Notes: a model not told the origin generated them from the sequence alone. Counted from the stretch's first letter, positions 10,067-22,533 are shown. The stretch is 64,000 nucleotides of DNA from Schistocephalus solidus (GCA_017591395.1 WEDG01005577.1:143980-207979); one strand, 5' to 3'. Translations and numbers: made by a program.

Positions 10067-11494
10067 TTGTCACCTCAGTTGTGATCGGGCATCTTAACTA
10101 GGGTAGAATGGCCCCGGTATATCAGGTTATGGGATGTGCTCGTTCTACTGTGCCTTGGGGCTCAATGTAGTAAAGGTAAATGTTTACAATCAGTCTTCCA
10201 CCGCTCAGTCTCTGTGTCGATCTGGGACGGGAGTTCAGGCACCATCGTTGACCGATACGCACAGATAAGCAGAGAATAGAGTTCCAGGAAGCATTCAGGA
10301 AGCGGGAGACCTGGTGTTGTTGTGACCCGACACCATGCGCCATCTGCAATGCTGAACCTCTCGCGACTACATGCACGTGCGCACGAGGGGCTGTCTGGTT
10401 CTCGCCAATCCCGGCTGTCCAATCTGGCCAATCAGCTTCAAGGCTGGAGGCCCCGTGACGACTCCGCGCGATCTAACGCTGGGGCCGCCACCCTCGCGGC
10501 CCGGACGTGCCAACTTCTTCCAACTCCTTCTCAGGTAGTTCTATACAGAATACACTATCCTCCCAACTGGTGTCACACATCTTCTCTTCTTTGACAGAAC
10601 TGGACCTGCAGGTTGTAGTAGCTAGGGTCGTCCCTAATAACTTAAGCTGCTGTAATAGCATTTCAGATTCAAATTATTCGTCAGAGGGAATTGGATAAGT
10701 GTAATGTTTTCCACGAGCGTTGCGGTACTTTTAGGGTGCATTTACTATGCCATTGCCTGCCAATGCACATTGGCTACTTCCGCACTCATCCCAGTTGGTT
10801 GCGCGCTATGTGACAATAACTTGTTTGTCGAAATTTCGTCAGCCATGTGAGCTTTTGGGAAATTTGATCGACTTCCACAGGCATTGGAAACAGTGTCCGC
10901 CAGCGCGCCCCTGTGTGGCTAACTAATCTGCTCGGGCAAAGTGTCAACACCTTTATCTGTTTCAGTACGCATGTCTCCTTCTTCTCATTAATTGCAATAT
11001 CTGCGTTAGTAACTCGCATCATGATTTCCAAACACAGCCAAGAGACGAACGCCGGAACTGCATCGAGTCAAAAAACGATGGAAGTGTTCTTAGAGAAAGT
11101 CTTACATATGGGTAAAAATCCGAAACATTTTTAACAGCGAGACTCTTTACTAGTGTGCCAAGGTCATAGCTAACTTGCTAACGCTAATAGATACAGTGAG
11201 CGGTTCCCTATTCATTCCATCAAATCTAGCCACTGACAAAATGTTATGGTTGTCATATCCAAGTTCGTACAATCAAATCCTACTGCATGCAGTCAAGTCC
11301 TCCATTCAGCTCGTCTGCACACCGAACAGTGTCCTTACGAGCACCTCTAACTGATTGTCCATGAGTGGCTTCGTAAACTCAGTATATCGAACAACGGATA
11401 CTCGAAGTGTCTAGTGCGCAATATAAATTATTAAGCACGATGTATATTTCGCCTACATTTTGCACTGACATTTACTTTGCGACTGTCCAGCAAA
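10067..11494. other. No gene recognised
   Basis: Contains a modestly GC-rich patch at 10,300-10,520 with overlapping open frames on both strands that show no family motifs. Nothing else is supported. Confidence 0.5.
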
Positions 11495-11760
11495 TATTTC
11501 AAAAATTAAGCTTAATATATATCAAGGGCAAACTTCTTAAATTAATCGAATGCTTCTTCGTCGGCATATGGGCATATTCAACGGCATTTGGCAAGGTGCA
11601 GTGGTGGTTCCGACACGCTTTCTGGTATATATTACTGAATTTTATGAAGGCCTGGGCTGCGAATGTGCCACGTTTGCGGATGACATCAAGAGTTGGAAAG
11701 TCATCCATAGCGTTACCGGTGAGGTGAACTTCCAATAAAATGTTTGTTAATTGGAGGAAT
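11495..11760 (+). pseudogene. CR1-like reverse transcriptase palm fragment
   Basis: Plus-strand reading gives IKGKLLKLIECFF (the segment before motif B), then after a frame change GIWQGAVVVPTRFLVYITEF, which aligns with the CR1 motif GVPQGSVLGPxLFLVYINDx, and finally ECATFADDIKSWKVIHS, motif C with an intact FADD. About 80 codons survive; neither fingers nor thumb is visible nearby. It is a short scrap of the same broad CR1-like group that fills 36-63 kb. Confidence 0.7.
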
Positions 11761-13044
11761 TTTATGCGATCTTGGTAGGATTACACTCGCTCGCAGTGCA
11801 CTAGTAGTTTACATTTTCGGGCTTGTGAGGGGCTGGTAATCTGTCAGCAGCGGCGTTTCTGTCACGGCCCCCACTGATGCTCACGCCGCCCCAATGCACT
11901 TTGCCGGACAGCTTGTTAACGTTTCATCCACACCTGACAAGGGGTGTACGTGAGTGCGCGCCTGATCGCTGTCTCAGCGACAGCGCCAAACGCTGCATGC
12001 GAAGAGTTGCACGGCTTGGCAGCCTGTCAGCGCCTCGGCGTCCTTCGAGAAGGCGCGAAAAAATGCATGCGTACGTGTGGGTGCGTGCGCGTCAATATGA
12101 CCTCTGACGCTATTCACACGTACGAACTGTTGGGCGGGTTGTGCCTGCAGGAAATACTGACAACTGTCAACCTCGGGTTGATCGTTAAGGCTAGCCATGT
12201 GTTACTGTGATACTGGTAGTTCTACACTACTGGAAACAAGCCAAAAACTCACAATTAGAGAAGATTCAGTCTAATCCACATGAACGCCGAGATGCATCCT
12301 GGCAACGCTCCTGACTGGTTTTTGGTCCTCCAGGGATACAAAGATAGCGAAAAAGCAGGTCAATTTTCGCATGGAGGAATTCGCATTGGCCAAACATTTG
12401 CCTCGTACCATATCCCACAACAAAGACGTTGTTTCTGACCGAAGTCGATTATCTGAATATTAGTTTTGGCATAGTGCTCACTTTTTGACGGAATTTCATA
12501 ATGCAATGTTCCCGAAACTCAAGAAATTTGTATGCATACTATCCACTTGCCTAAAGAAAGCTGCCGGCTTAGTATGAAGGACGCAAATTCCTCGCCATTA
12601 TCTCCGACGTTCAGCAAGTCTGTGTCCGCTCCGAGGATCTGTGTGCTTTTGCAGTGGACGTTGTGATTTGTGTTACAGTGCCCTTCTTAGAAATTCCTTT
12701 CAGGCAAGAAAAGCCGCTCATAACCGCAGGTTAGTCGCCTCCAACAAGTTCAGTTTAAAAATGGGCACTGGTAAAACACCAGTACGTCTCGATTGCCTTA
12801 AAAACACAAGAAAGACTTCGCCTCCTCATCCTCCTCCTAGAGGCATGAGGCGGCCGACTGATCTGCCCATCTTGCCTCGTTTGTTACCGGCCGGAAAATG
12901 TGTGAAGGTAATGCACTATTTAATAAAATTTGCGCGTAACAAGTCCGGCTGATTTCGGAAGTGCCTAGGTAGAGGTTTAAGTCAAAAAGCGAGGGTATGG
13001 TGTACTAGGTTACTGTGAACACCGTCCTATAAAACGCTTACGAT
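11761..13044. other. No gene recognised; GC-rich patch
   Basis: A GC-richer segment at 11,880-12,190 is open in several frames on both strands, which is expected from its composition. No family motif is visible. A frame at 12,641-12,952 is also unrecognised. Confidence 0.45.
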
Positions 13045-13242
13045 GTGCAGCCCCGTGTGCTGCTGACTTGTAAAAGAGCAAGGGACCTGAAACTAAAGTT
13101 CTCGGAGAATATTCGGGTTTTGATTGAAGGAGGGCGTTTTGATAGCCTTGTAGGGTTTATGCGCTGTTTGTACTCAGAACATTACAATCATCAGGCCCAG
13201 CTCCGATTTGAAGGAGAAGTGGAGAAATTCAGGGGGAGTTAG
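13045..13242 (+). pseudogene. Possible RT palm fragment of an unidentified non-LTR element
   Basis: The frame includes FDSLVGFMRCLYSEHYNHQA, then QLRFEGEVEKFRGS. The spacing and character (F...MRxLY...A.LRxxGEVxxF) resemble the RT region just before the GxxQG motif, for example FIKWIKxLY...VRVNG...F. The expected RQGxxLSP block does not follow. This is a weak match; an unrelated random frame is the main alternative. Confidence 0.2.
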
Positions 13243-14894
13243 AGGCCTCGACGCGTGGCAAGCTCTGCGCCTCAGCGCGCGGCCGTCCGTTGGGGGCAAC
13301 GAGGGCGTACATAAAAATAACACCATAAATTGTGTGCAAAACTACTACCTCAAATTTTGATCCAGACATTTAATGAGTTAGTCAATCAACTGTAAATAGA
13401 CGTCATGTGAGAGTCATTCAGTGTCCGCTTGATCAGCTGATTGAGTGAGAGCAGCATGCTCTCCGGCCGCCGAAAAATGTGATCACCTGACCTCTCGCGT
13501 GATGTGGGCGACTGAGTTGGAAGGCGCTAAGGTCTAACTCCACGCCCAATATGCAACCTTCAGACTGTCCAGGCAGTATGAGGTCACGTTCACCGATGTT
13601 TAGGAATCGCACTGTGCCGATCCTAAGGGGAGCTTCCTCGTGCCGTAACCCGACACACTTCCCCCTCCCAAATCCCCGGAACTGCCGCCATGGTGGTCAG
13701 CCCATTAAGTTTTCGTGTTTGCTGATTTAATGCCAAGTGGGACACGATTGCCGAGAGTCTAGTCGTCGGTAGAACGGCAGGTATTGTGGACGTTCATGGT
13801 ATTGTTTACTTTGGAGCAGGTTCAATCAGTACTTATGCTGTGCAACGTCACTAACACCTAAACCGAGGGTGACGGATTTATCCTATTTGAAATATTATCA
13901 GTAGTTTCAGTAAGAAACAAGACAGATTTATTTATCACTAATCGCGGATTGCAGGCTGTAGTCGTCAGGATGAGTAATATTCACAATTCGGTGATGCTAC
14001 ACATCGAATCAGAAAAAAATACGGGGCTGAGCAAACTAGCCTGGCTTTTGCATGGAACCCGGTGCGTAAGACTCATTATGGCAGTCGCATGAAGACGAGC
14101 TAGCAATAATTTAAAAGGACGTAGCTACGAGGTGAGACATTGTCGAGTTGCTATTTCTAGTTTGCACACTATCACACACAAAATGTCGGGCAGGAAGACC
14201 CTTGTGTCTTGTTTCAAGGTAACGTTCTTGAAAATATGCATATGCAGTCAGATATCTTTTATTGTGCAATTGGTTCCCGAATATTGGAGTAAGAAACTAA
14301 ACCATCCGCAAAACGCCTAGATTGACCTCTCCTAGTTCGACAGTGGTAAAATCAGTCAGTAATACTGCTGCTGGGGGGGGGGGGGGGGTTGTTCAGGGAA
14401 CCGAAAAAATCGGATCTGCCTTCTAACGGTCGACTTAACTGATCAGTAACACCTACGTAAATCTCGAGCAACCGTAATATGTCTCGAGTCTGTGCAGTAG
14501 CGCAATATAGTGCACTGTTTTAAGTGTTTCGTGTTACTCTAAAGATGCCGGACTTGACGTGCGTATACGTATCTGACACAAGTCACATAAAAATCAGGGT
14601 TTAGATAGAACGAACTCCAACGGATTGCACAAAGTAGACACTGAACTTTCATGCGAGCTTCCGGATTCACGCATTTTCTGTAAGGCGGGATTAAAATTGC
14701 TTCTTCTTCTTCTTCTTCTCCTCCTCCTCCTCCTCACTGAATGGATGTTACGTGATCGCTTATTAAAACTGCAATCTGAACGCGGAAATACATATTTTAA
14801 ACGAAGAACGTGTGGACTGGGGAGGTCGAGTGATAGTTTCCAGAGCCTAGCTGACATTTTTACGGTAAGTTTGGTGTGATTTAAGAGTGAGAGT
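13243..14894. other. No gene recognised; homopolymer and trinucleotide tracts
   Basis: A run of 16 G lies at 14,373-14,388 and a CTT/CTC trinucleotide tract at 14,700-14,736. The rest shows no coding or RNA signal. Confidence 0.6.
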
Positions 14895-15075
14895 TCGAAA
14901 ATGTCCACCGCGTGAAGTAATTTAAAGTGATCAAAGGCTTGCACCGTATCTACCGCACTCTCTCCTGCTCTTCCCTCACATGCCCGTGCACGGTGTCAAG
15001 AAGACCGGTGGCGGGCTCGGGCGCAGGTAGCTGAAACGGCACCTGAGCGTATCACCACACGCCCTCATCCACAAC
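14895..15075 (+). repeat. SINE-like interspersed repeat, copy 2
   Basis: Shares ATGTCCACCGCGTG, CTACCGCACTCTCTCCTGCT, GGTGTCAAGAAGACCGG and a CACCACACGCC end with the other copies. It is more diverged and shorter than copies 1 and 5. Confidence 0.65.
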
Positions 15076-15681
15076 AAACACTTGACCAGGATTTCAACAC
15101 GATAACAAGAGGATAGATGCTGTGGCACGGATCCAAGCACTCACAACTAGGGCCTGGGTGCCACTACACCCCATCATACACCACCTGGTGCCAGCATACA
15201 CTTGGTCAAGCTTTCGTGCAAGAGGGGGCAGCGTCATGCATCCCAACTTTCACAGTCTGTGACAGTGACGGTACTTAACGGCAGAAGTCCGCAGGCGTAG
15301 CAACCTGAGACAAGTCAGCCCTTGTGTGCTACGATAATTGCTACTATACCGAGGGCCCAGTAAAGCAGACCCGCAGAGTAGTCATCCTGTCCCCTCTTCC
15401 AAACGCATAAATGCTTAAAAGAAGGGTAAGACCGAAATTAGACGACTGGTGATGAGGGTGGATACAATGCATTGTGAGACTTAAACCACGTCTGCACTTC
15501 CCACACACTTGCTTTGTCCGTAAGACTTACAGTTGGAGGAGGGGAGTCCCGAGCTTGCATGAGTGAGTGCCGTGAGGAAGACATGAAAAATGCCCACTAC
15601 AATTTAAGCCCCCATCCGGAGTCATCCCGGCGGCTTGCAACCGCTCAAGCCATGGTTATATGCGTGTTGAGGTAGTCACAA

Positions 15682-15743
15682 GGCGGGTGTAGCAGTTGGT
15701 AGTTTGAAAACAAAACACTGGGTTCGAATTCGATCAACCTGCG
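15682..15743 (+). repeat. tRNA-like fragment (SINE head or tRNA relic)
   Basis: GGCGGGT at the 5' end can pair at six of seven positions with ACCTGCG at the 3' end (one G-U). Between them are GTAGCAGTTGGTAGTTTG, an A-box-like D arm, and GGGTTCGAATTC, a strong B box. The element is only 62 bases, and the anticodon arm is not recoverable, so it is not a working tRNA gene. Confidence 0.45.
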
Positions 15744-15979
15744 TCTGCATTCGTTTTCTTTTCGCCTGCTAATGATTTATCCGAGTCAAGCCCATTGAGT
15801 GGCTGTCGAGCATAAGCGGGTGTGGTACCCATGCAACACGCTTGGAGGTTAAGCCTGAATGTGCGTTAATATAATAATGTGGAGAAACAAGTGCGGCACC
15901 GAAAACCTTCAGGTTACTTAAAAGTATATCCGACAAAACCAGAGGTGTCATTGACACAGAAAAAGGCAAAAAACCCAAA

Positions 15980-15985
15980 TTTATT
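15980..15985 (-). promoter_or_regulatory. Candidate polyadenylation signal of the CD36/LIMP-2-like gene
   Basis: AATAAA on the minus strand, about 230 bases downstream of the stop codon at 16,216. It is the first canonical hexamer I notice after the stop. The 3' end itself is not determined by sequence alone. Confidence 0.4.
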
Positions 15986-16215
15986 GGTACACAAATGTTA
16001 GAAAAAGGAGGGAGCACAGTACAGATCTTCATTAAAAGCAGCATTGCAACAAAGTATTATGCGGTTTTAATCGAAAATGGTAAAAGTGCAATTAGTTTTC
16101 AGGACACCGGTTTCTGGCATTATCAAGAACTTAGGGGGAAGGGAATAATGTATGGGGACGTAAATATCCAGACGAGAAATATTTCAGAGGAAGTAAACTA
16201 ATCCAATGCATGAAT

Positions 16216-16639
16216 TCAGGCCGTATCGGGTATCAGGGGCGTTTGGTCGTTGGGTTCCGAAACGCTTAGAACAAGCTCGGTGACCGGTTGACGGCGCAGG
16301 AGGAAGACAAGGAGGAGGATGCCAAGGCCAACGCTGGGAAGGGCTACCAGGCACACCGCAATTATCTTCGCAATGAGGAGCGGCAACAGAGAGTTGGACA
16401 GCTTGGCGGCAATATCCTCAGGTATGATAAATGATTCATTGAAGTAACCAATAGGGAAGAAGGTGTCATGTACATGCCGAAGAGAGGGGAATTCATCATT
16501 GCGTCGGACTACACCATTCACCTGCAACTGCTTTTTGGCCTTCAAGATGATACCCGTATGTGGTTCAACATCCAATTGTGTGGTCATATCTTCAGTAGGG
16601 TGAAGTCCCAATGACAGCTGTTTGGTAACTTTCATCGGC
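16216..16639 (-). CDS. CD36/LIMP-2 family receptor, 3' coding exon
   Basis: This exon supplies the last part of the ectodomain, the second membrane anchor and the cytoplasmic tail. The acceptor is a pyrimidine tract ending CCGAG with the exon starting GCCGATGAAAGT. Family blocks: LDVEPHTGIILKAKKQLQVN, FFPIGYFNESFIIPED with a sequon, then a hydrophobic anchor (LLPLLIAKIIAVCLVALPSV and on), RR and the tail. The tail ends SEPNDQTPLIPDTA, where DQTPLI fits the [DE]xxxL[LI] lysosomal signal known from LIMP-2. Read from the splice site in the family frame, the exon begins ADESYQTAVIG and hits a stop; the frame used downstream is shifted by one base in the GGG at 16,607-16,609. TGIILKA and the tail favour LIMP-2 over CD36 proper. 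Confidence 0.9.
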
Positions 16640-17879
16640 CTCGGAGAAGAAAGAGAAAATGTAAGGATGGATTTCAGTCCAAATATTCATGTCGGCTTCA
16701 AGACCAAACATAAAAGGCTTATACCGAGGACATTACTCCGAATGTGCATACTAAGGTCTGGGGAAATCAGGAAGATGTACAAAGACAAAGGGTGTTTTAT
16801 ATTTCATTAGGCCGAAATCTGAAAAACGTGGCAGCCTATCTGATAGAGAGTAAGGAAGTGGCCTAATTTATAGATTGGTTTTCTAAGGGGCTCAGGGCAT
16901 GCGCAGTTTCTTTCAGCCTCGTGTGCTTTCGGATGAAAGCTGCGATGAACCAATGTTGCGATGCCCAGTGTGGATACCAATGAAGAATGGATCCTTTGTT
17001 CTCGCAAGAGCGATCAAAGCTGTTGGTGAGATTTTTATGTGCGCAAAAATAACGATGATCAACCATCCACCCGTTCTCAGCGAGCTAGCCATGGGCAATC
17101 GGTTTGACAACGGCGACAGAACCCTTGAATTTATTGAAAAAACGATAGTTATTTGTGGTTAACAGAAGATTTCAGCATCTATAGCAGGACTTGCTGACCT
17201 TGTATGGATATCCAAAGCCAAGGTTGGCTGCAGCCGCGTCGGCCAAAACAAGGCAAGTATAGTTCTTGAATACCTTTTAATGAACGGGGTGGATACAGTC
17301 AAGGAACCGTTAGTCTGCAGAATATATTGACGTGCAAATACAACCGGTTGATGCAGACGAGGGAACAAGAGTATACAAGACTGTCACAACTAAAGGTTCG
17401 GGTATAAAACAAGGCTATAGCAAATCTAAACAGAAGTACCGAATATTGCTCGACCTCATTTATTTAGTGAATTACATGCAAGGTGTCCAAATCTCCAGAG
17501 AATTATCTTTTCAAGGTCCGTCTCATAGAACAGCGTAGTCATGAGAGTCCACTTTACGTAATAATGGCACAATATGACACCTAAGTGGAAATGGGGTCCA
17601 GCTGTCAGCTAGAGAACAAGGTATTACTAGTTTCCTCGACATTTTTTGAAGCAGGCAACTCAATGAGTAGAACAAAGGCAAGGCCTTATACTAGAGCACA
17701 TAGTGAGTGATTGCCGCGATGGAAAGAGCTCTTTGCGTAAGGGCTCAAATTCTCTGACTATGGAGGAGGTTAGCGTGACTCCTTCACAATGGTCTTGTCA
17801 TGCTCCTGGTCCTATGACTGCGCGCTATTATCTGCTGTGCCCCTAAATGGGCCACGTGGTAGATGCGTTGGACCAACAC

Positions 17880-18165
17880 GGGGGCCACATCAGGGCACGG
17901 CAGGCGTTATTCGGGTTGCGCTGCCTTAACAAATGCTGAACATGGGGGTGTGGTGGCACGCCTAGGGGCCCAAGCTGCGCCAGCCACCTGCACCCTCTCC
18001 CGTCTCCGGTCTTCTTGACTCTGTCTTGACACCGGGCATAGTTGGGGGAGGAGGAGAGAGTGTGGTAGATGCAGCGCAAGTCTACGATCAGTTTAAACTA
18101 AATCAAGCGCAAGTCACTGTACCTGCACCACACTGCTGTGGAACGTACGGTGGATCTCGACGAAA
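17880..18165 (-). repeat. SINE-like interspersed repeat, copy 3 (inside the intron)
   Basis: On the minus strand it shows GACTTGCGCTGCATCTACC, ACTCTCTCCTCCTCCCCCAA, GTGTCAAGACAGAGTCAAGA, GAAGACCGGAGACGGGAGAG and GTGGCTGGCGCAGC, matching copies 1, 2, 4 and 5. Its sense orientation is the same as that of the host gene, so it would be present in sense in the pre-mRNA. Confidence 0.75.
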
Positions 18166-19083
18166 TCAACGGTCGAACCTGCTGCCCGCAATTCAGCAGA
18201 AATCCAGCACTTTCGTTGCGATGAGCTGTAGACGAGGACTGGGCTACCAGTTAGGTTTCATAACATATATTCTGTTGCTACTGCTGAGCAGTCTCAGAGG
18301 ACACGGCTTCGAGTGCGGTACATCGAGGCTGTTCGACAAGATTGAGCAGCAGATGGTACAAGATAAATGGAAACAAGACGCAGTTCCGAAACTCCCAAGG
18401 CACTAAATAAACCTGTATGACCACGAAAATGTTCCTTGTACAACTCCCGAGCATATTCACCCCTCCAGAAACAAACGAACGAAGGAAATCCGGGATGGTT
18501 TTCGCTTCGGTAGGGAGGTTGTGGAGAGCAGATATTAATAGCGCAACGATCTCAGGCCGACAATATTTGCTTTAACAGGAAAGAGCTGTCTGATTTGTTG
18601 TTGGTACCTTCGACAGAGCATATTTTGGCAGACCAAGCAGGCCGATGGCTACCCCCGAAACTCAAAAACTGTCAGTACAGGTACTAGGTAAAAGTCAGCA
18701 CACGTGTTTTGCATATATTCAACCGCTGCATGACACAGATGCGAGGGCTTTACCTCGTTTGCGAGTCCTTCAGCATTTCCCTTGATCTCTGGTATATACT
18801 CCAGTGCTGACATTTAAGCTCCTCAGAAATGAATCGCTAATCAGTCGGAATGAATATTTATAAGCTCAGTCTGCAATTTGATATTAAAATTTGAGCCAAA
18901 ATGCCTCAGCTACAGTGGGATAACCGCATAGCATTTAAAATATCGCTTCTATCAAAAGCAGACCTCGACACGTGCGCTGTGAATCCGAAGCAAGTCCGGA
19001 AACCCCTGCACTCCCAGTCTACTTGGTTCGCTTTGGTTTCATGATTTTATATTTTAGGATTATATCAAAGGTCCACAGAAAAT

Positions 19084-19675
19084 GTTTCAGGCCACGAGCT
19101 CAGGCACTTCTGCTGTCCGTTTGAGGCGTAGAATCTGCAGTATCTCACCAAACAGCCGGACCAGACATTCAATGTTCTTCATCCACGTCCCCGACTCCAC
19201 CACCTTTAAGCCCGCGGGATGCATGTTGGGAGAACGGGTAGCCACACCAAGTATAAAAAATGGACTGCGAAGGGCATTAATCAACCCAAACATACCAACA
19301 AGAATAAGTTGCGTCTCGGAATTTCGATTGAATCCTGTCGAGTTCAGCTGATATCGCCTGCTACCTTTTGGCCTGCACTCGTCGTTTCAAGCGTCAGCGT
19401 TCGCGTGCGCTGGCCTTCACTGCTAGCGTGGCCCCAAACCCAAAGCCGATCTCCAAATGGCCACCGGGGATCGACTGTCAACTGCATCTCGCTGCCGCCT
19501 GTCACGTAGGTGCTCATGCCCACTTCTACTTGAGACTCAGCAGGCTTGCGCATTCTCTGTCGCAGTAAAGGACATTCTGTCAATTCCGTCTCCAGGGCCT
19601 GTGAGTCAGACACTTTCGAGTACCGTTTGTCAAACTTGGCAAAGGAACCAACGCTTCTAACGTGATAACCTTGCA
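19084..19675 (-). CDS. Unrecognised reading frame in the intron, same strand as host gene
   Basis: Two overlapping minus-strand pieces may form one coding segment. The upstream piece (about 19,350-19,675, preceded by CCTCCTTAG, a possible acceptor) includes VEVGMSTYVTGGSEMQLTVD and WPFGDRLWVWGHASSEGQ. The downstream piece (to the TGA at 19,084) includes ETQLILVGMFGLINALRSPF, FILGVATRSPN, KVVESGTWMKNIECLVRLFG and ends KRTAEVPELVA. The two frames differ by one step near 19,355. I recognise no family. The antisense strand is also open over much of the region, so this may be a chance frame or a decayed insertion. It cannot be an internal exon of the receptor, because the receptor's two exons join without a gap. 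Confidence 0.25.
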
Positions 19676-22232
19676 GCATTCTAAGGAGGGTGTAATTTTA
19701 CACGCATTGGTAATCGTCAAAATCCACCGGCAGGGGATTACCGTGCGACCTTACTAACCCGGTAACGAATACTAACCTTAACAAACACAATGAATATGGT
19801 TAGGGTTAGCGTTAGATTGGCGTGTGCGTAGGTGTGTCATGTAAGGAGGAGCCGTCCTAACCGATTCTCTCCTAAACCGTGCTGACGACTCTGCCCACAC
19901 AGCACTATCGGTCCACCCATACGCTGTGCGCATGGTGATATCGCGCAATCTGCCGACAGGGATTAGTGATCTACTGTAACAGACAGAACCGAACCCCCGT
20001 TGTTTTTAGTGAAATCGGACTTTAGTTATCTCTTTCGGTTTGAAGTTCTGACGGCATGATCCTCGACCATTCCGACATCCAGTCTCCGATTTCACGATAA
20101 GTTAGCGATTTTCCGTATCTTATACTCCTTGCTTACATTCCTTATCGTTCCAGTTGGTTTATCCCATCCCAAGACTAATTTTAGCTAGGTTACGCATATT
20201 CCATACTGTCCCTATTATTATGTGTTCGTTTACATGATACAGCTTTTTATATCGATCCATATCGGTAGTCCCGACGATTCTCCGGCTTTGAACTCACAGC
20301 AAGTTATCGACTATTCCATATCGCATATTCTTGTTTATATATCGTGACGCTCTAATTCATTTATACCGTTAAGAGACTAATTGTAACTATCCTGCGCCTT
20401 TTTCCCTATGTCTGTCATCTCCCCTTCCTGGACCACATCTTAAGGTGACTTTTACGAGCTTTTAGACAGGATTATTGCAGAGGGATCGTCTCACAAGGTC
20501 AAGCCGGCATCTACAACCACTACTGACAATTAGACCCCGTCTCCTCCTCTCAATTGGCCGCTACACTACTCAATCATTCGGATAAGTTGGAAGGCCAATC
20601 GAGATACTAACCCCTCAAGGACACTATCGAATTGGTGCAATTGCAGCCCAACCTTGTAAATACTCGTGCGTTCTTTTTGCCTTAAATACGCTGCAATAAG
20701 ATATGAACAGACTTATACTCTTCCGCCCTTGCTGTTGAGTTCTCCTTTGAAAATTTAATCGAGTTGTTGAACGGCGACCATCAAGGATTGAGGCAAGGTC
20801 ATAACATGTCATACGGTCTAATTGAGTGCTTAGAAATCAGTTCACATGAAAGGTGACGGTGGGCATATACATTTATTTTCATTGCCAACATGTTACTGCC
20901 CTTTTAAGCTGCCTCATCCCCATTTCCACCGTAACCGTATTATCGGCCTACCTATCGATTGTGTTCATTATTAGAGTCGCACAACCATCCGTTGCCCATG
21001 TACCTAAGAATACCACTACATTTGAATTCATGTAACCCTATAAAGCCCGATTTCTCCCCTGTATAGCTGACGCGAGCGAACGCACGTGCGATTTAGGTTT
21101 TCTTCCAGTCTCGAACAAGCAAACCGTCGCCCAAAATGATGGAGGTTGGCGTAAGCAGTTAGTACGTTCAACTCGGACTACCAACTGAGAGTACGGACAC
21201 GGGAATCGCCACTCTAAAAGCAGATGCCATTAGTTAGCATTGCCCCAAGCCTAGGCTGTACACCCGATATTTGGACACGGGTGTACACAGTAGCAGGAAG
21301 TTGAAGTCTAACGAGAGTGTGTCAAGTCGCATGTGAGAAGTTTTCGCCACTGTCTCTGATTACAGAATATAAGTGAGTATTTACATTACCCGTCTGCGTC
21401 TGGAGCACATTCCGACTGTCACGTGGAGACGAGCAGTCACCCACCGTCAAGCGCTGACAGGGTTAGATTAAATTCAACGGTCAGTTCGGGTTTATTAGCC
21501 GTCCTCAGATGTCCCAATCAATGGTTCTGACGCACCTACGTAGAAACGGCTGTATGACATAAAGCACAGATAAGTCTTAATTTACTGCTCCCCATAGATG
21601 GTCTTACTCACTCTGGTTAAGCGAAAAAGCCGGAAGTTTCGTGAATTGTAGCCAGCACCCTTTGACTTCCAGATTTTCACCATCAGCCGTTCAGAGAATA
21701 AAGTAAGAAGAGCCGTTCATATCATGGGGTGGAACTAATGAAGCCAGCAGAACCAAATATTGGGCCGGTGCAAGTCTATGGTATAGATGCAGAAGTTTTT
21801 AAGTGGTAAAATGGTTAGTTAAAATTAATGTCAATGTTAGTTCGATTTCATATGCTACCATGTATGTCAGTTCAAATCTCAAATTCCCCTTACGGACGCA
21901 AGATCTGAAAGCAACACACTGTGCCAACAGTCCTATAGCTTGCCAATGAAATCTATGTATAGTCTAATGAAGGTATTACGGATTTATTTTCTTTTAGCTC
22001 TCGAGATATCCAGCATCCAGAAAGCGAAATACACCAGGAGGAGGGGGCGTGTCTGTCAGTATAATTGCTGGCTACATGGATAATAGAACGGCCTTCAGCG
22101 AAGATTAGCTGTGAAATAAACAGGAGAAAATGCGTTAACTGATGAGGATACGGGACATAATCGTGTGGTTGCGCCTTGGGGATCAATCTAGAGTCTCGAG
22201 GGAACAATCCGGCAGGAGGGAGAACTGACAAG

Positions 22233-22235
<3 letters not shown>

Positions 22236-22272
<37 letters not shown>

Positions 22273-22438
22273 AAGAGATATAGTTATTAGATATAGATAG
22301 ATAGATAGAGATAGATATATATATAGTTATTATTATTAGAGATATATATATATAGATATATATATATGTTATATATTATAGATAGATAGTTATTATTATT
22401 ATACATATATATAGATATATAGATAGATATATAGATAT

Positions 22439-22532
<94 letters not shown>
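22236..22532. repeat. Compound microsatellite: (GA)n, (TAGA)n, (AT)n
   Basis: (AG)n at 22,236-22,270, then TAGA/TATA mixtures, then almost uninterrupted (AT)n from 22,441 to 22,530 with a single G at 22,485. Located in the receptor intron. Confidence 0.95.

Positions 22533-22533
<1 letters not shown>

Noticed and set aside
18026..18406. A 126-codon plus-strand frame with a hydrophobic segment
   Set aside because: Its first third is antisense to SINE-like copy 3, and the rest has no family motif. Treated as chance.
21121..21220. tRNA-like sequence TTGGCGTAAGCAGTTAGTAC
   Set aside because: The A box is plausible, but there is no convincing B box or terminal stem.
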